Positions 9,300 to 18,728 of a stretch of 64,000 nucleotides of DNA are shown here, piece by piece. A program made the position numbers and the translations under genes. The DNA is from Prevotella amnii DSM 23384 = JCM 14753 (GTDB lineage: Bacteria > Bacteroidota > Bacteroidia > Bacteroidales > Bacteroidaceae): NCBI RefSeq assembly GCF_000378745.1, contig NZ_KB905269.1, forward strand, positions 58,719-122,718, given 5' to 3'. The stretch's first letter is position 1. The number at the start of each line of letters is the position of its first letter. The notes under the pieces were generated by a model, which saw nothing but the letters and a program-made list of their open reading frames with translations, was not told the origin of the DNA and made no database searches.

Positions 9300-10316
9300 A
9301 TGAAAAATTTGGATTGGTCTGGTTTGTCATTTGGTTATGTTCCAACAGACTATAATGTCCGCTGCTATTATCGCAATGGCAAGTGGGGCGAAATAGAAAT
9401 AAGTTCAGATGAATATTTAAAGCTTCATATGGCAGCAACGTGCTTGCATTATGGGCAAGAGGCTTTTGAGGGTTTGAAGGCTTATCGTTGTCCTGACGGT
9501 AAAGTGCGTCTGTTTCGTGCAGAAGAGAATGCCGCTCGTTTGCAGCAAACGTGTAGAGGTATTGTTATGCCAGAGGTTCCTACAGATCTTTTTATAGAGA
9601 TGGCAGAGAAGGTCGTTAGGCTTAATCAAGCATATATCCCGCCATACGAGAGTGGTGCATCGCTTTATCTTCGTCCTTTGCTCATAGGTACAAGTGCTAA
9701 TGTAGGTGTCAAGCCTTCAAAGGAGTATTTGTTTCTTATTTTTGCAACCCCAGTGGGTCCTTATTTTAAGGGAGGCTTTGTGTCTAATCCGTATGTTATA
9801 GAGCGTAGGTTCGACCGTGCAGCTCCTCTCGGCACAGGTAAATATAAGGTGGGTGGTAACTATGCCGCTTCGCTTAAAGCAAATAAGCTGGCTCACGAGA
9901 AGGGTTATGTTTCTGAGTTTTATTTAGATTCTAAGGAGAAGAAATATGTCGATGAGTGTGGTGCAGCTAATTTTTTTGGTATTAAGAATAATACTTACGT
10001 TACACCAAAGTCGAGCTCTATCCTTCCATCTATTACTAATAAGAGCTTGATGCAGATAGCAGAAGATCTTGGTATGAAGGTGGAGTGTCGTCCTATCTTG
10101 GAAGAGGAGCTCGATACTTTCGAAGAGGCAGGAGCTTGTGGAACGGCTGCAGTCATCTCGCCTATATCCCATTTAGACGATATAGAAACGGGTAAGGTGT
10201 ATAGCTATGGTGATAAGCCGGGAGCTTGGTCTACAAAGCTATACGAGACTCTTCGTGGCATACAGTATGGCACTGTAGCCGATAAGCATGGCTGGACAAG
10301 GGTAGTTATAGATTAA
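9300..10316 (+). CDS. ilvE: branched-chain amino acid aminotransferase
   Basis: This 338-residue PLP fold type IV enzyme is recognised by HYGQEAFEGLKAYRCPDGKVRLFR, the PLP-lysine region GTGKYKVGGNYAASL (Lys near residue 180), FYLDSKEKKYVDECGAANFF, and CGTAAVISPI. It interconverts Leu, Ile and Val with their 2-oxo acids using glutamate. Length and motifs fit the class II (eukaryotic-like) BCAT group. Glutamate is supplied by the gdhA product at 43.8 kb. Confidence 0.92.
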   Translation: MKNLDWSGLSFGYVPTDYNVRCYYRNGKWGEIEISSDEYLKLHMAATCLHYGQEAFEGLKAYRCPDGKVRLFRAEENAARLQQTCRGIVMPEVPTDLFIEMAEKVVRLNQAYIPPYESGASLYLRPLLIGTSANVGVKPSKEYLFLIFATPVGPYFKGGFVSNPYVIERRFDRAAPLGTGKYKVGGNYAASLKANKLAHEKGYVSEFYLDSKEKKYVDECGAANFFGIKNNTYVTPKSSSILPSITNKSLMQIAEDLGMKVECRPILEEELDTFEEAGACGTAAVISPISHLDDIETGKVYSYGDKPGAWSTKLYETLRGIQYGTVADKHGWTRVVID

Positions 10317-10423
10317 TGAGTTTTTACTCTTAGTAAGGGATAAATGTCTTATATGGTGATATAAATATAATAATATCTTTAGCAAGATGTTATTATCTGT
10401 ATTTATTTAAAATTGTATAACCA

Positions 10424-11674
10424 TTGAAAACAAATAAGGAAATAACCCCTTGGTCGTGGGTATCATCTTTATATTTTGCAGAGGGCTTGCCTTATGCTGC
10501 TGTTACTCTCGTTTCGTTAGTATTTTATCAGCAGATGGGTCTGAGCGATGCGGAAACTACTTTTTATACATCTTGGTTTTATCTTCCTTGGGTAGTAAAA
10601 CCTTTATGGAGTCCTTTTTTAGATCTTATTAAGACTAAGCGTTGGTGGGTACTTGCCATGCAGATGTTGTTAGGAGCAGCATTTGCAGGCGTTGCCTTTA
10701 CCATAAACACTTCTTATTGGTTACAGGGTACGATATGTTTCTTTTGGCTTCTAACCTTTACCAGTGCTACACACGATGTGGGTGCTGATGGCTTTTATAT
10801 GCTTGGGCTTACAGAGCAGCAGCAGGCTTATTTTGTAGGTATTCGTTCTACCTTTTACCGCATTTCCCTCATCATAGGCAAAGGGGGCTTAGTGGCATTG
10901 GCTGGCTTCTTGCAAGCATATATGAAGGTACAGCTCTCGTGGTCGTTAGTGTTTTATGGTTTGGCAGGTCTTTTTATAGGGCTTAGTGTTTACCATAAGT
11001 TAGTATTGCCTAATGTAGAGAGAAAGGCAGAGCATAAGAGCTTGTCAGTATCTTACTTGTTTAGCGAGTTTGTGTCCACTTTTGTTAGCTTTTTCAAGAA
11101 GAAGCAAATATTAATGGCAATAGCTTTTATGCTACTTTTTCGCCTTCCAGAGGCATTACTTAACCCTATAGGACCATTGTTTTTGCGCGCAGATATATCT
11201 AAAGGTGGCTTGGCTTTGTCTTTAGAATCCTTTGGATTGGTAAATGGTATAGTGGGTGTGGTTGGCTTGTTGGGCGGTGGCATCTTAGGAGGTTTGGCAG
11301 CAAGCAGAGATGGTCTTCGTAAGTGGTTATGGCCTATGACACTTGCTATCACCTTACCTAATATGGCTTACGTTTATCTGGGCTTTGCTATGCCTAAGAG
11401 TATTTTTCTTATCTCGCTTGCAGTGTTTATAGAAAATGCGGGTTATGGCTTTGGTTTTAGTGCTTATATGCTCTTTATGTTATATTTTAGCCAGGGTGAG
11501 CATAAGACGAGCCATTATGCTCTTTGTACGGGTTTTATGGCGTTGTCTATGATGCTTCCAGGTCTTTTTGCAGGTGCTTTAGCAGAGGCTTTAGGGTATA
11601 AGGTCTTTTTTGTATTGGTAATGGTGTCGTGTCTGTTTCCTTTCTTAATAGCAAAGAAGGTAAAAATAGAATAA
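10424..11674 (+). CDS. AmpG-like major facilitator permease
   Basis: The protein has about 12 hydrophobic helices over 416 residues. The opening WSWVSSLYFAEGLPYAAVTLVSLVFYQQMGLSD and LPWVVKPLWSPFLD are the conserved start of AmpG muropeptide permeases, which import anhydro-muropeptides for wall recycling. The start is a TTG at 10424; there is no in-frame ATG near it, and the protein aligns with the family from that residue. A possible weak promoter (TATCTTTA) lies at 10373-10380. The substrate is inferred from family. Confidence 0.75.
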   Translation: MKTNKEITPWSWVSSLYFAEGLPYAAVTLVSLVFYQQMGLSDAETTFYTSWFYLPWVVKPLWSPFLDLIKTKRWWVLAMQMLLGAAFAGVAFTINTSYWLQGTICFFWLLTFTSATHDVGADGFYMLGLTEQQQAYFVGIRSTFYRISLIIGKGGLVALAGFLQAYMKVQLSWSLVFYGLAGLFIGLSVYHKLVLPNVERKAEHKSLSVSYLFSEFVSTFVSFFKKKQILMAIAFMLLFRLPEALLNPIGPLFLRADISKGGLALSLESFGLVNGIVGVVGLLGGGILGGLAASRDGLRKWLWPMTLAITLPNMAYVYLGFAMPKSIFLISLAVFIENAGYGFGFSAYMLFMLYFSQGEHKTSHYALCTGFMALSMMLPGLFAGALAEALGYKVFFVLVMVSCLFPFLIAKKVKIE

Positions 11675-11712
11675 TATCTTAGTATTCTGCTTTTTTTTAT
11701 ATGAAAAAATGC

Positions 11713-11741
11713 TTGTTTCCTCATGTGAATTATTAACTTTG
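11713..11741 (+). promoter_or_regulatory. promoter of the cyclohydrolase-mre cluster
   Basis: TTG at 11713-11715, an 18-bp spacer, then TAACTTTG at 11734-11741; the ATG is 29 bp downstream. It probably drives at least the first genes of the cluster. Confidence 0.6.
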
Positions 11742-11770
11742 CATATTAAATCCATAAAAGAATTTATATA

Positions 11771-12364
11771 ATGTCTGGAACAAAGGAGATTAAAACCGCT
11801 TTAGTTTCGGTTTATCACAAAGATGGCCTTGAAGATGTGCTTGCTAAGTTGAACGAAAAAGGTGTTAAGTTTCTTAGTACAGGAGGCACTCATTCTTTCA
11901 TAGAAGGGTTAGGCTATAAGTGTCAGAAGGTGGAGGAGGTAACCTCTTATCCTTCTATCTTAGGAGGTAGGGTGAAAACTCTTCACCCACGTATTTTTGG
12001 AGGTATATTGGCTCGTCGTGAAAATGAGAGCGACCTTGCCCAAATGAAGGAGTATGAAATACCTGCTATCGACTTGGTGATAGTAGATCTTTACCCTTTT
12101 GAGCAAACGGTGTTAAGTGGTGCTTCTGAGCAAGATATTATCGAGAAGATAGATATTGGCGGTATTTCTTTAATCCGTGCAGGTGCTAAGAATTTTAAAG
12201 ATGTTGTGATAGTGCCCAGTAAGGCAGAATATCCGGTATTGTTGCAGATACTTAACACAAAGGGCGCGCAGACCGATTTAGACGATCGTAAGACCTTTGC
12301 CGAGCGTGCTTTTGCCGTTAGTAGCAGTTATGACACAGCCATTCATGAATGGTTTGCGAAATAA
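11771..12364 (+). CDS. purH: stand-alone IMP cyclohydrolase (N-terminal PurH domain)
   Basis: The 197 residues cover only the MGS-like IMP cyclohydrolase domain of bifunctional PurH: LVSVYHKDGLE, FLSTGGT, SILGGRVKTLHPRIFGGIL (catalytic-region Lys69), VDLYPFEQT, IDIGGISLIRAGAKNFKDV. It closes FAICAR to IMP. The AICAR transformylase domain that normally follows is absent; the ORF ends at the domain boundary with an ordinary stop and mreB begins 40 bp later, so this is not a recent frameshift. A stand-alone transformylase lies at 51020-52201. Confidence 0.88.
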   Translation: MSGTKEIKTALVSVYHKDGLEDVLAKLNEKGVKFLSTGGTHSFIEGLGYKCQKVEEVTSYPSILGGRVKTLHPRIFGGILARRENESDLAQMKEYEIPAIDLVIVDLYPFEQTVLSGASEQDIIEKIDIGGISLIRAGAKNFKDVVIVPSKAEYPVLLQILNTKGAQTDLDDRKTFAERAFAVSSSYDTAIHEWFAK

Positions 12365-12404
12365 GAAAAAACGATATTAATATAAAAATAAAATAAAAAA
12401 ATTA

Positions 12405-13427
12405 ATGGGATTGTTTTCATTTATCCAAGAAATAGCGATGGATCTTGGAACAGCAAATACCATCATTATTAGTGATGATAAAATAGTTGTTGATGAGCCA
12501 TCTGTAGTAGCTCTTGATCGTCGCACTGATAAGATGATAGCAGTGGGTGGCGATGCTAAGATGATGTATGAAAAGGAGCATCCGAACATTCGTACCATTC
12601 GTCCGCTTCGTGATGGTGTTATAGCCGATTTTTCTGCTTGCGAGAAGATGATACGTGGGCTTATAAAGATGGTGCATAGTGGTAACCGTTTCTTTTCGCC
12701 ATCATTGCGTATGGTTATAGGTGTACCTTCAGGCTCTACTGAGGTGGAGCTTCGTGCCGTTCGCGATTCTGCCGAGCGTGCCGATGGGCGTGATGTTTAT
12801 CTGATTTTTGAGCCTATGGCAGCCGCTTTAGGTATGGGTCTTGATGTAGAGGCTCCAGAGGGTAACATGATAGTAGATATTGGCGGTGGTAGTACCGAGA
12901 TAGCTGTTATTTCTTTAGGTGGTATAGTTTGTAACAATTCTATCCGTGTGGCAGGCGATGAGCTGACAGCAGACATTCAGGAGTATATGAGCAGGCAGCA
13001 TAATGTAAAGGTTTCTGAGCGTATGGCAGAGCGTATAAAGCTGCATGTAGGCTCTGCTTTGACCGATCTTGGCGAAGAGGCTCCTGAGGATTATGTTGTT
13101 CATGGTCCTAATCGTATTACTGCCTTGCCTATGGAGGTACCTGTATGTTATCAGGAGATAGCTCATTGCTTAGATAAGACGGTAGCAAAGATAGAGAACG
13201 CCGTGCTTTCTGCTTTAGAAAGTACTCCCCCAGAGCTTTATGCCGACATAGTAAAGAACGGCATTTATTTAAGTGGTGGTGGTGCTTTATTGCGTGGCAT
13301 TGATAGTCGTCTTACAGAGAAGATAAATATTCCTTTCCATATAGCTGAAGATCCTTTACACAGTGTGGCAAAGGGAGCAGGTATAGCATTAAAGAATGTA
13401 GATCGTTTCTCATTTCTTATGAGATAA
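12405..13427 (+). CDS. mreB: rod-shape actin homologue MreB
   Basis: At 340 residues this has the MreB length and motifs: DLGTANTIIISDDKIVVDEPSVVA (phosphate-1), MVIDVPSG-type MVIGVPSGSTEVE, IVDIGGGSTEIAVISLGG (phosphate-2) and LSGGGALLRGID (adenosine site). MreB forms membrane-associated filaments that organise the elongasome. It opens the cluster mreB-mreC-mreD-mrdA-rodA, whose gaps are 15, 5 and 0 bp and then an overlap. Confidence 0.96.
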   Translation: MGLFSFIQEIAMDLGTANTIIISDDKIVVDEPSVVALDRRTDKMIAVGGDAKMMYEKEHPNIRTIRPLRDGVIADFSACEKMIRGLIKMVHSGNRFFSPSLRMVIGVPSGSTEVELRAVRDSAERADGRDVYLIFEPMAAALGMGLDVEAPEGNMIVDIGGGSTEIAVISLGGIVCNNSIRVAGDELTADIQEYMSRQHNVKVSERMAERIKLHVGSALTDLGEEAPEDYVVHGPNRITALPMEVPVCYQEIAHCLDKTVAKIENAVLSALESTPPELYADIVKNGIYLSGGGALLRGIDSRLTEKINIPFHIAEDPLHSVAKGAGIALKNVDRFSFLMR

Positions 13428-13442
13428 GCTATTGTAGCATAG

Positions 13443-14330
13443 ATGCACAACCTCATAGAGTTTCTTGCTAAGTATAGGCATTGGTTTTTGTTTGTAGTGT
13501 TAGAGGTGTTTAGCCTAATACTACTGTTTCGTTTTAACGATTATCAGGGCAGTGTATGGTTTACTACGGCAAATTATATTAGCGGAACAGTGTATGACGT
13601 AAGCTCAAAGATAAGCTCTTTCTTTACATTAACAAAGGTAAACGAAGGTCTTACGCGTCGTAACCTCTTGCTTGAGCAGGAGAATAAGGAATTGTATGCT
13701 AAGCTATACGATAAAACAAAAGATACTGCCTATCTTAAACGTGGGCAGTATCGGTTTCTTACAAAGTATAAGATGATACTTGCTAAGGTAGTAGACAATT
13801 CTCTTACCAAGACCGACAATTTCATTACTATCAACAAAGGTACTTCAGATGGTGTACACAAAGATATGGGTGTGGCTTGTGGTAATGGTGTGGTAGGTGT
13901 TGTATATCTTGCAGGAAGCCATTATTCGGTATTGATACCAGTGCTAAACTCAAAGTCGAATATAAGTTGTTCCATTCAGGGTCGTAATTACTTTGGCTAT
14001 CTACATTGGCGAGGTGGTGCGAGCGATATAGCTTATCTTGACGATGTGCCACGCCATGCTAAGTTTAATCTTGGCGACAGAGTGGTTACAAGTGGTTATT
14101 CTTCTATCTTCCCTGCTGGCATTTTGGTAGGTAAGATAAAGCATGTATACAATTCAGAAGATGGCTTATCTTATAGGTTAGCTATAAAGCTATCTACCGA
14201 CTTTGGTAACCTGCGTGATGTCTGTGTGCTTGATGATGCTTCTATAAAAGAGAGGTTAGAGGTGATGCAGGCTGCTATAGACTCTATAAAGCCTCTCGAA
14301 AGACAAGGTACTACACAAAAGACAAACTAA
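13443..14330 (+). CDS. mreC: rod-shape-determining protein MreC
   Basis: An N-terminal transmembrane helix (about 12-30) is followed by a coiled coil (about 65-100, TRRNLLLEQENKELYAKLYDKT) and the beta-rich MreC core (GTSDGVHKDMGVACGNGVVGVVYLAGSHYSVLIPVLNSKSNIS; GDRVVTSGYSSIFPAGILVG). It sits in the periplasm and links MreB to PBP2 and RodA. It begins 15 bp after mreB. Confidence 0.93.
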   Translation: MHNLIEFLAKYRHWFLFVVLEVFSLILLFRFNDYQGSVWFTTANYISGTVYDVSSKISSFFTLTKVNEGLTRRNLLLEQENKELYAKLYDKTKDTAYLKRGQYRFLTKYKMILAKVVDNSLTKTDNFITINKGTSDGVHKDMGVACGNGVVGVVYLAGSHYSVLIPVLNSKSNISCSIQGRNYFGYLHWRGGASDIAYLDDVPRHAKFNLGDRVVTSGYSSIFPAGILVGKIKHVYNSEDGLSYRLAIKLSTDFGNLRDVCVLDDASIKERLEVMQAAIDSIKPLERQGTTQKTN

Positions 14331-14335
14331 GGATA

Positions 14336-14836
14336 ATGGATGTAGAGTTTTTTAAAAAGTTAGGTTGGTTTGTTTTACTAATCCTTTTACAGGTGTTTGT
14401 GCTTAATCACGTTCACCTCTTTGGTATAGCTACACCATTATTATACGTTTACTTTATAATACAGTTTCGTCGTAATTATCCTCGTTGGGGCATGATGTTA
14501 TGGTCGTTTTTCATGGGGTTGTTTATAGATGTTTTTTCTAATACTCCGGGTATATCTTCCTTTTCGCTTACCTTGATGAGTGCCATTCAGCCTTTTGTCT
14601 TGATGCCTTTTCTTCCTCGTGAAAGCTCTGAAGCGTTGCTACCCGGCATGGATACGTTAGGACTGGGCAACTATGCTTTGTTTGCTTTCTTTATGAGTCT
14701 TGTTTATAACGTAGTATTCTTCTCGCTTGATATGTTTTCTTTCTTTAATTTTTTGGCGTGGGGAGCATATATATTAAGTAGCACGCTGCTTACTACGGTG
14801 TTAATTCTTGTAATAGAGAATGTAAGAAGGCAGTAG
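14336..14836 (+). CDS. mreD: rod-shape-determining protein MreD
   Basis: This small polytopic membrane protein (166 residues, about five helices) lies in the expected mreC-mreD-mrdA order. FFMGLFIDVFSNTPGISSFSLTLMSAI resembles the conserved MreD region FxxGLxxDxxxxxxxG. It begins 5 bp after mreC and ends immediately before the mrdA ATG. Confidence 0.85.
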   Translation: MDVEFFKKLGWFVLLILLQVFVLNHVHLFGIATPLLYVYFIIQFRRNYPRWGMMLWSFFMGLFIDVFSNTPGISSFSLTLMSAIQPFVLMPFLPRESSEALLPGMDTLGLGNYALFAFFMSLVYNVVFFSLDMFSFFNFLAWGAYILSSTLLTTVLILVIENVRRQ

Positions 14837-16972
14837 ATGAAAAATTATGATTTTGAAAAGCGCAGATTAGTATTAAGCGCGGTAGCTATAGGTGTTGTGG
14901 TAGCTTTCATAATGCGCCTTTTTACTCTTCAGATAGCCAGTGATGACTATAGGAAGAGTGCCGACTCTAATGCTTTTCTAAAAAAGATAGAATATCCCTC
15001 ACGAGGCATTATAACAGACCGTAATGGTAAGCTGCTCGTTTATAATCAGCCTGCTTACGATGTTATGGTGGTAATGAACGAAGAGAAGGGACATATAGAC
15101 ACTCTCGACTTTTGTAAATCGCTTAATATCACAAAGGATTTTTTCATTCAGCGTATGAAAGATATTAAGGATCGCAGCAAAAATCCGGGCTATTCACGCT
15201 TTACTCAACAGCTTTTTATGGGTCAATTAAAAGATAAAGAGTTTAGTGCTTTTCAAGAGCGTTTATATCGTTTCCCTGGTTTTTATGTCCAGAAGCGTAG
15301 TGTGCGTGAGTATCAACAGCCTATAGGAGCACATGTGCTGGGCGATGTGGCAGAGGTAAGTCAGGCGGATATAGAGAAAGATAGTTATTATCAGCCTGGC
15401 GATTATATAGGAAAGATGGGTGTAGAGCGTGAATATGAAAAAGATTTGCGTGGTCAGAAGGGTGTGCAGATATTATTGCGCGATGCCCACGGCCAGATAC
15501 AAGGTCGTTATCAGAATGGCAAATTCGATCAAAAGCCTAAGCCCGGTAGAGATATACAGTTGGGTTTAGATGCTTCTCTTCAGCAGCTTGGAGAACGTTT
15601 GATGGAAGGCAAGTTAGGAGCTATTGTAGCTATAGAGCCTAAGACGGGACAGGTGCTTGCTATGGTGTCATCGCCAACCTTTGATCCGCGTCAGATGATA
15701 GGAAAGATGCGTGGTAAAACACAGCATGAGCTAATGCTTGACCCTGCAAAGCCTTTGCTCAATCGTGCCATTATGGGGCAGTATCCTCCGGGGTCTACTT
15801 TTAAGACAGGGCAAGCAGTAACCTTTTATACCGAAGGTATCATTTCCGATTCTACACGTTATGCGTGCCATCATGGCTTTTATTTTAAGGGTCTTCATCT
15901 TGGCTGTCATGCTCATGCCTCACCTTTATCTTTAGTACCAGCAATAGGAACATCATGTAATGCTTATTTTTGTTGGGGCTTATATCACATGCTCTCTAAC
16001 CGTAGGCGATATAAAAGTCTTGACGAGGCTATGACGGTATGGCGAAACTATATGGTGTCAATGGGCTTTGGGTATAAGCTGGGAATAGATTTACCGGGCG
16101 AAAAGCGTGGAATGATACCAAATGCACAGTTTTACGACCATGCTTTAGGCAGGTGGAACCCCTTATCGGTAATATCAATATCTATCGGTCAGGGCGAGGT
16201 TAATCTTACCCCTCTTCAGATAGCTAACCTTGGTGCGACGATAGCTAATCGTGGTTACTTTATTACGCCGCATGTAGTTAGAAAGATACAGGGTAGGAAG
16301 ATAGATAAAAAATATATTAAGCATCATCGCACAATGGGCAGTGTGAGGTCTTATGAGAGGGTAGTAGCTGGTATGGTGCGCTCGGTGTATGATGGTACTT
16401 GTGCAGGAGCCCCCCATCCGGGTTATTCCTTAGCAGGAAAAACGGGTACTGCTCAGAACCGTGGTAAGGACCATTCTGTCTTTATGGGTTTTGCTCCTGT
16501 GGAGAAACCTAAAATAGCTATTGCGGTATATGTGGAAAATGGTGGTTTTGGAGCTGTCTATGGTGTGCCTATAGGGTCATTAATGATAGAGCAATATCTT
16601 AATGGGAAACTCACTCCTGGCGATATGGCTAAGGCAGACCAGATACAAAAGAGACATATATCTTATTCCTTTAAACGACCGCTTACAAAGGCAGATTCGC
16701 TTCGTATAGACTCTATTAAGCGGGTTACACAAATAAAAGATTCTATCAGGCATATTAATGAAATGAAAATGATAGAAGAGATACAGCAGGCAAAAGCTGA
16801 AAAGGCTCGCCTTGATGCTCAGAAAAAAGAAAAGAATAAGCCACAGCTCCCTAACGATCCTATTATTCGTCCAGAGACAGATGATAATGTAGGTAGAGGG
16901 AAGAGCGAAAAAGATAATGATAACGACAAGAAGGATAAGAATCCTTCTGATGAAGAAAAATATAAAAAATAA
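14837..16972 (+). CDS. mrdA: penicillin-binding protein 2 (elongasome transpeptidase)
   Basis: An N-terminal membrane anchor (about 10-30) is followed by the PBP dimerisation domain (YPSRGIITDRNGKLLVYNQPAYDV) and the transpeptidase domain: SxxK in QYPPGSTFKTG (about residues 315-325), SxN in GTSCNAYF, KTG in LAGKTGTAQN. The C-terminal 75 residues are a charged, low-complexity cytotype-like tail (Lys/Glu/Asp/Asn-rich) that overlaps the rodA start. It crosslinks peptidoglycan during elongation together with RodA. Confidence 0.95.
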   Translation: MKNYDFEKRRLVLSAVAIGVVVAFIMRLFTLQIASDDYRKSADSNAFLKKIEYPSRGIITDRNGKLLVYNQPAYDVMVVMNEEKGHIDTLDFCKSLNITKDFFIQRMKDIKDRSKNPGYSRFTQQLFMGQLKDKEFSAFQERLYRFPGFYVQKRSVREYQQPIGAHVLGDVAEVSQADIEKDSYYQPGDYIGKMGVEREYEKDLRGQKGVQILLRDAHGQIQGRYQNGKFDQKPKPGRDIQLGLDASLQQLGERLMEGKLGAIVAIEPKTGQVLAMVSSPTFDPRQMIGKMRGKTQHELMLDPAKPLLNRAIMGQYPPGSTFKTGQAVTFYTEGIISDSTRYACHHGFYFKGLHLGCHAHASPLSLVPAIGTSCNAYFCWGLYHMLSNRRRYKSLDEAMTVWRNYMVSMGFGYKLGIDLPGEKRGMIPNAQFYDHALGRWNPLSVISISIGQGEVNLTPLQIANLGATIANRGYFITPHVVRKIQGRKIDKKYIKHHRTMGSVRSYERVVAGMVRSVYDGTCAGAPHPGYSLAGKTGTAQNRGKDHSVFMGFAPVEKPKIAIAVYVENGGFGAVYGVPIGSLMIEQYLNGKLTPGDMAKADQIQKRHISYSFKRPLTKADSLRIDSIKRVTQIKDSIRHINEMKMIEEIQQAKAEKARLDAQKKEKNKPQLPNDPIIRPETDDNVGRGKSEKDNDNDKKDKNPSDEEKYKK

Positions 16973-18455
16973 ATATATAGTGCCAAGTAATTATTCTGCC
17001 GACAAACAGCCTGGAGTACTTCGCTCCTTAGATTGGTGGACAATATGTATATATATTGCCCTCCTTATATTTGGCTGGATAAGTGTGTGTGGTGCGAGCT
17101 ACACTTATGGTGATACCGAAATATTTTCGCTTTCTACGCGTTCTGGAATGCAGGTTATTTGGATAGGTACTTCCATTTGTCTTGGCTTCGTTCTTCTTAT
17201 GATGAACGATCGCTTCTTTGACACCTTTGCTTATATTGTCTATGGGCTATTAGTATTATTGCTTTTTGCCACTATCTTTAATCCTCATAGCATAAAAGGC
17301 TCACGATCGTGGCTTGTATTAGGACCATTACGACTGCAGCCAGCTGAGTTTGCTAAGTTTGCTACGGCATTAGCAATAGCAAAATTTATGTCTGTCTATG
17401 GCTTTACTATGAGTAACAGGAAACATCTTATGATAGCTTGTGGACTTGTTTTCCTTCCAATGCTTTGCATCATAGGACAGCGTGAGACAGGCTCTGCCTT
17501 AGTGTATCTCTCTTTCTTTTTTATGTTTTATCGTGAAGGTATGCCCGGTGCTTTTCTCTTCACAGGTCTATCTATGATAATATATTTTGTGGTAGGTATA
17601 AAATATGAAAACGTGATGTTATGGGATATGCCTACTTCGGTTGGTAAGTTTGTAGTGTTGTTTCTTGTACAACTCTTCTCTATTTCTATGATATGGGTAT
17701 ATTTAGGCGATAAAAAGAAGACGAAACGTTTGTTGATATATATGTTTTCTATTACCTTAATAGCGGTGTTGTTCTCAGAGTTCGTCATACCATTCGATGT
17801 TGTTTGGGTGCAACTTATCTTTTCAGCCTTTATTATAGGATATTTTATTTATAATGGTCTTAATTCCCGTTTCCCACATTATTTTTATATATCGCTTTTT
17901 GCTATAGGGTCAATAGTGTTTTTTTATTCGGCTGATTATGTTCTTAACAATGTTATGCAGCCTCATCAGCGTGTTCGTATAAATGTGCTTTTGGGCTTAG
18001 ATGAAGACTTGGCGGGGGCAGGATATAATGTGCATCAAAGTGAGATAGCTATAGGGTCAGGAGGTTTGCGAGGTAAAGGATTTCTGAATGGCACACAAAC
18101 AAAGCTTAAATTTGTACCCGAACAAGATACCGACTTTATCTTTTGTACAGTAGGAGAAGAAGAAGGCTTCCTTGGTTCGGCATCTGTATTGGTATTGTTT
18201 TGCTGCCTTATATTGCGTATAATGCATGTTGCGGAGCGGCAAACATTTAAGTTTGGGCGTATTTATGGATATTGTGTGGCAGGAATATTCTTTTTTCACC
18301 TATTTATAAATGTAGGAATGGTACTCGGACTAACTCCCGTCATAGGCATTCCTCTGCCTTTCTTTAGCTATGGCGGGTCTTCGTTATGGGGTTTTACCAT
18401 ACTTTTATTTATATTTTTACGTATAGATGCAGGGCGAAACCTTATAAGACAATAG
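16950..18455 (+). CDS. rodA: elongasome glycosyltransferase RodA
   Basis: This SEDS-family polymerase has about ten helices: GSRSWLVLGPLRLQPAEFAKFATALAIAKFM, GQRETGSALVYLSFFFMFYREG, LAGAGYNVHQSEIAIGSGGLRGKGFLNGTQTKLKFVPEQDTDFIF, GIPLPFFSYGGSS. It polymerises lipid II into glycan strands with PBP2. I chose the ATG at 16950, which gives MKKNIKNKYIVPSNY and a 23-bp overlap with mrdA; an ATA-rich extension from 16917 is possible but would overlap by 56 bp. Confidence 0.95.
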   Translation: MKKNIKNKYIVPSNYSADKQPGVLRSLDWWTICIYIALLIFGWISVCGASYTYGDTEIFSLSTRSGMQVIWIGTSICLGFVLLMMNDRFFDTFAYIVYGLLVLLLFATIFNPHSIKGSRSWLVLGPLRLQPAEFAKFATALAIAKFMSVYGFTMSNRKHLMIACGLVFLPMLCIIGQRETGSALVYLSFFFMFYREGMPGAFLFTGLSMIIYFVVGIKYENVMLWDMPTSVGKFVVLFLVQLFSISMIWVYLGDKKKTKRLLIYMFSITLIAVLFSEFVIPFDVVWVQLIFSAFIIGYFIYNGLNSRFPHYFYISLFAIGSIVFFYSADYVLNNVMQPHQRVRINVLLGLDEDLAGAGYNVHQSEIAIGSGGLRGKGFLNGTQTKLKFVPEQDTDFIFCTVGEEEGFLGSASVLVLFCCLILRIMHVAERQTFKFGRIYGYCVAGIFFFHLFINVGMVLGLTPVIGIPLPFFSYGGSSLWGFTILLFIFLRIDAGRNLIRQ

Positions 18456-18591
18456 CACATATAAAGCGCAGGAACTTTTATAGATATATAACCTTATACG
18501 CCTTATCTACATGAGCTTAGTTAATATGTTTTAGTGGTATATAAGTCATAGTTTTTAGTATATTCTAAAAACAGTGTTAATAACATAGTAA

Positions 18592-18642
18592 AGGCAGACT
18601 TTATGAAAGCACGCAAAGGCGTAGCTAAGAGAAAGTCTGCCT
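18592..18642. terminator. long structured hairpin between convergent genes
   Basis: AGGCAGACTTT (18592-18602) pairs perfectly with AAAGTCTGCCT (18632-18642). Inside, AGCACGC pairs with GCGTAGCT with one bulged A around an AAAG loop. It lies between the ends of rodA (+) and the YeiH-type gene (-). No T-run follows directly on either strand, so it could be a bidirectional terminator, an RNA-stabilising end or a small structured RNA. Confidence 0.45.
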
Positions 18643-18728
18643 AATATCTAAAAGGGGAAAAGATATTTTTCAGTAGAAATAAATATTATTCCCCGTTTGA
18701 AAAAATATTACTCTATATTATAATGTCA

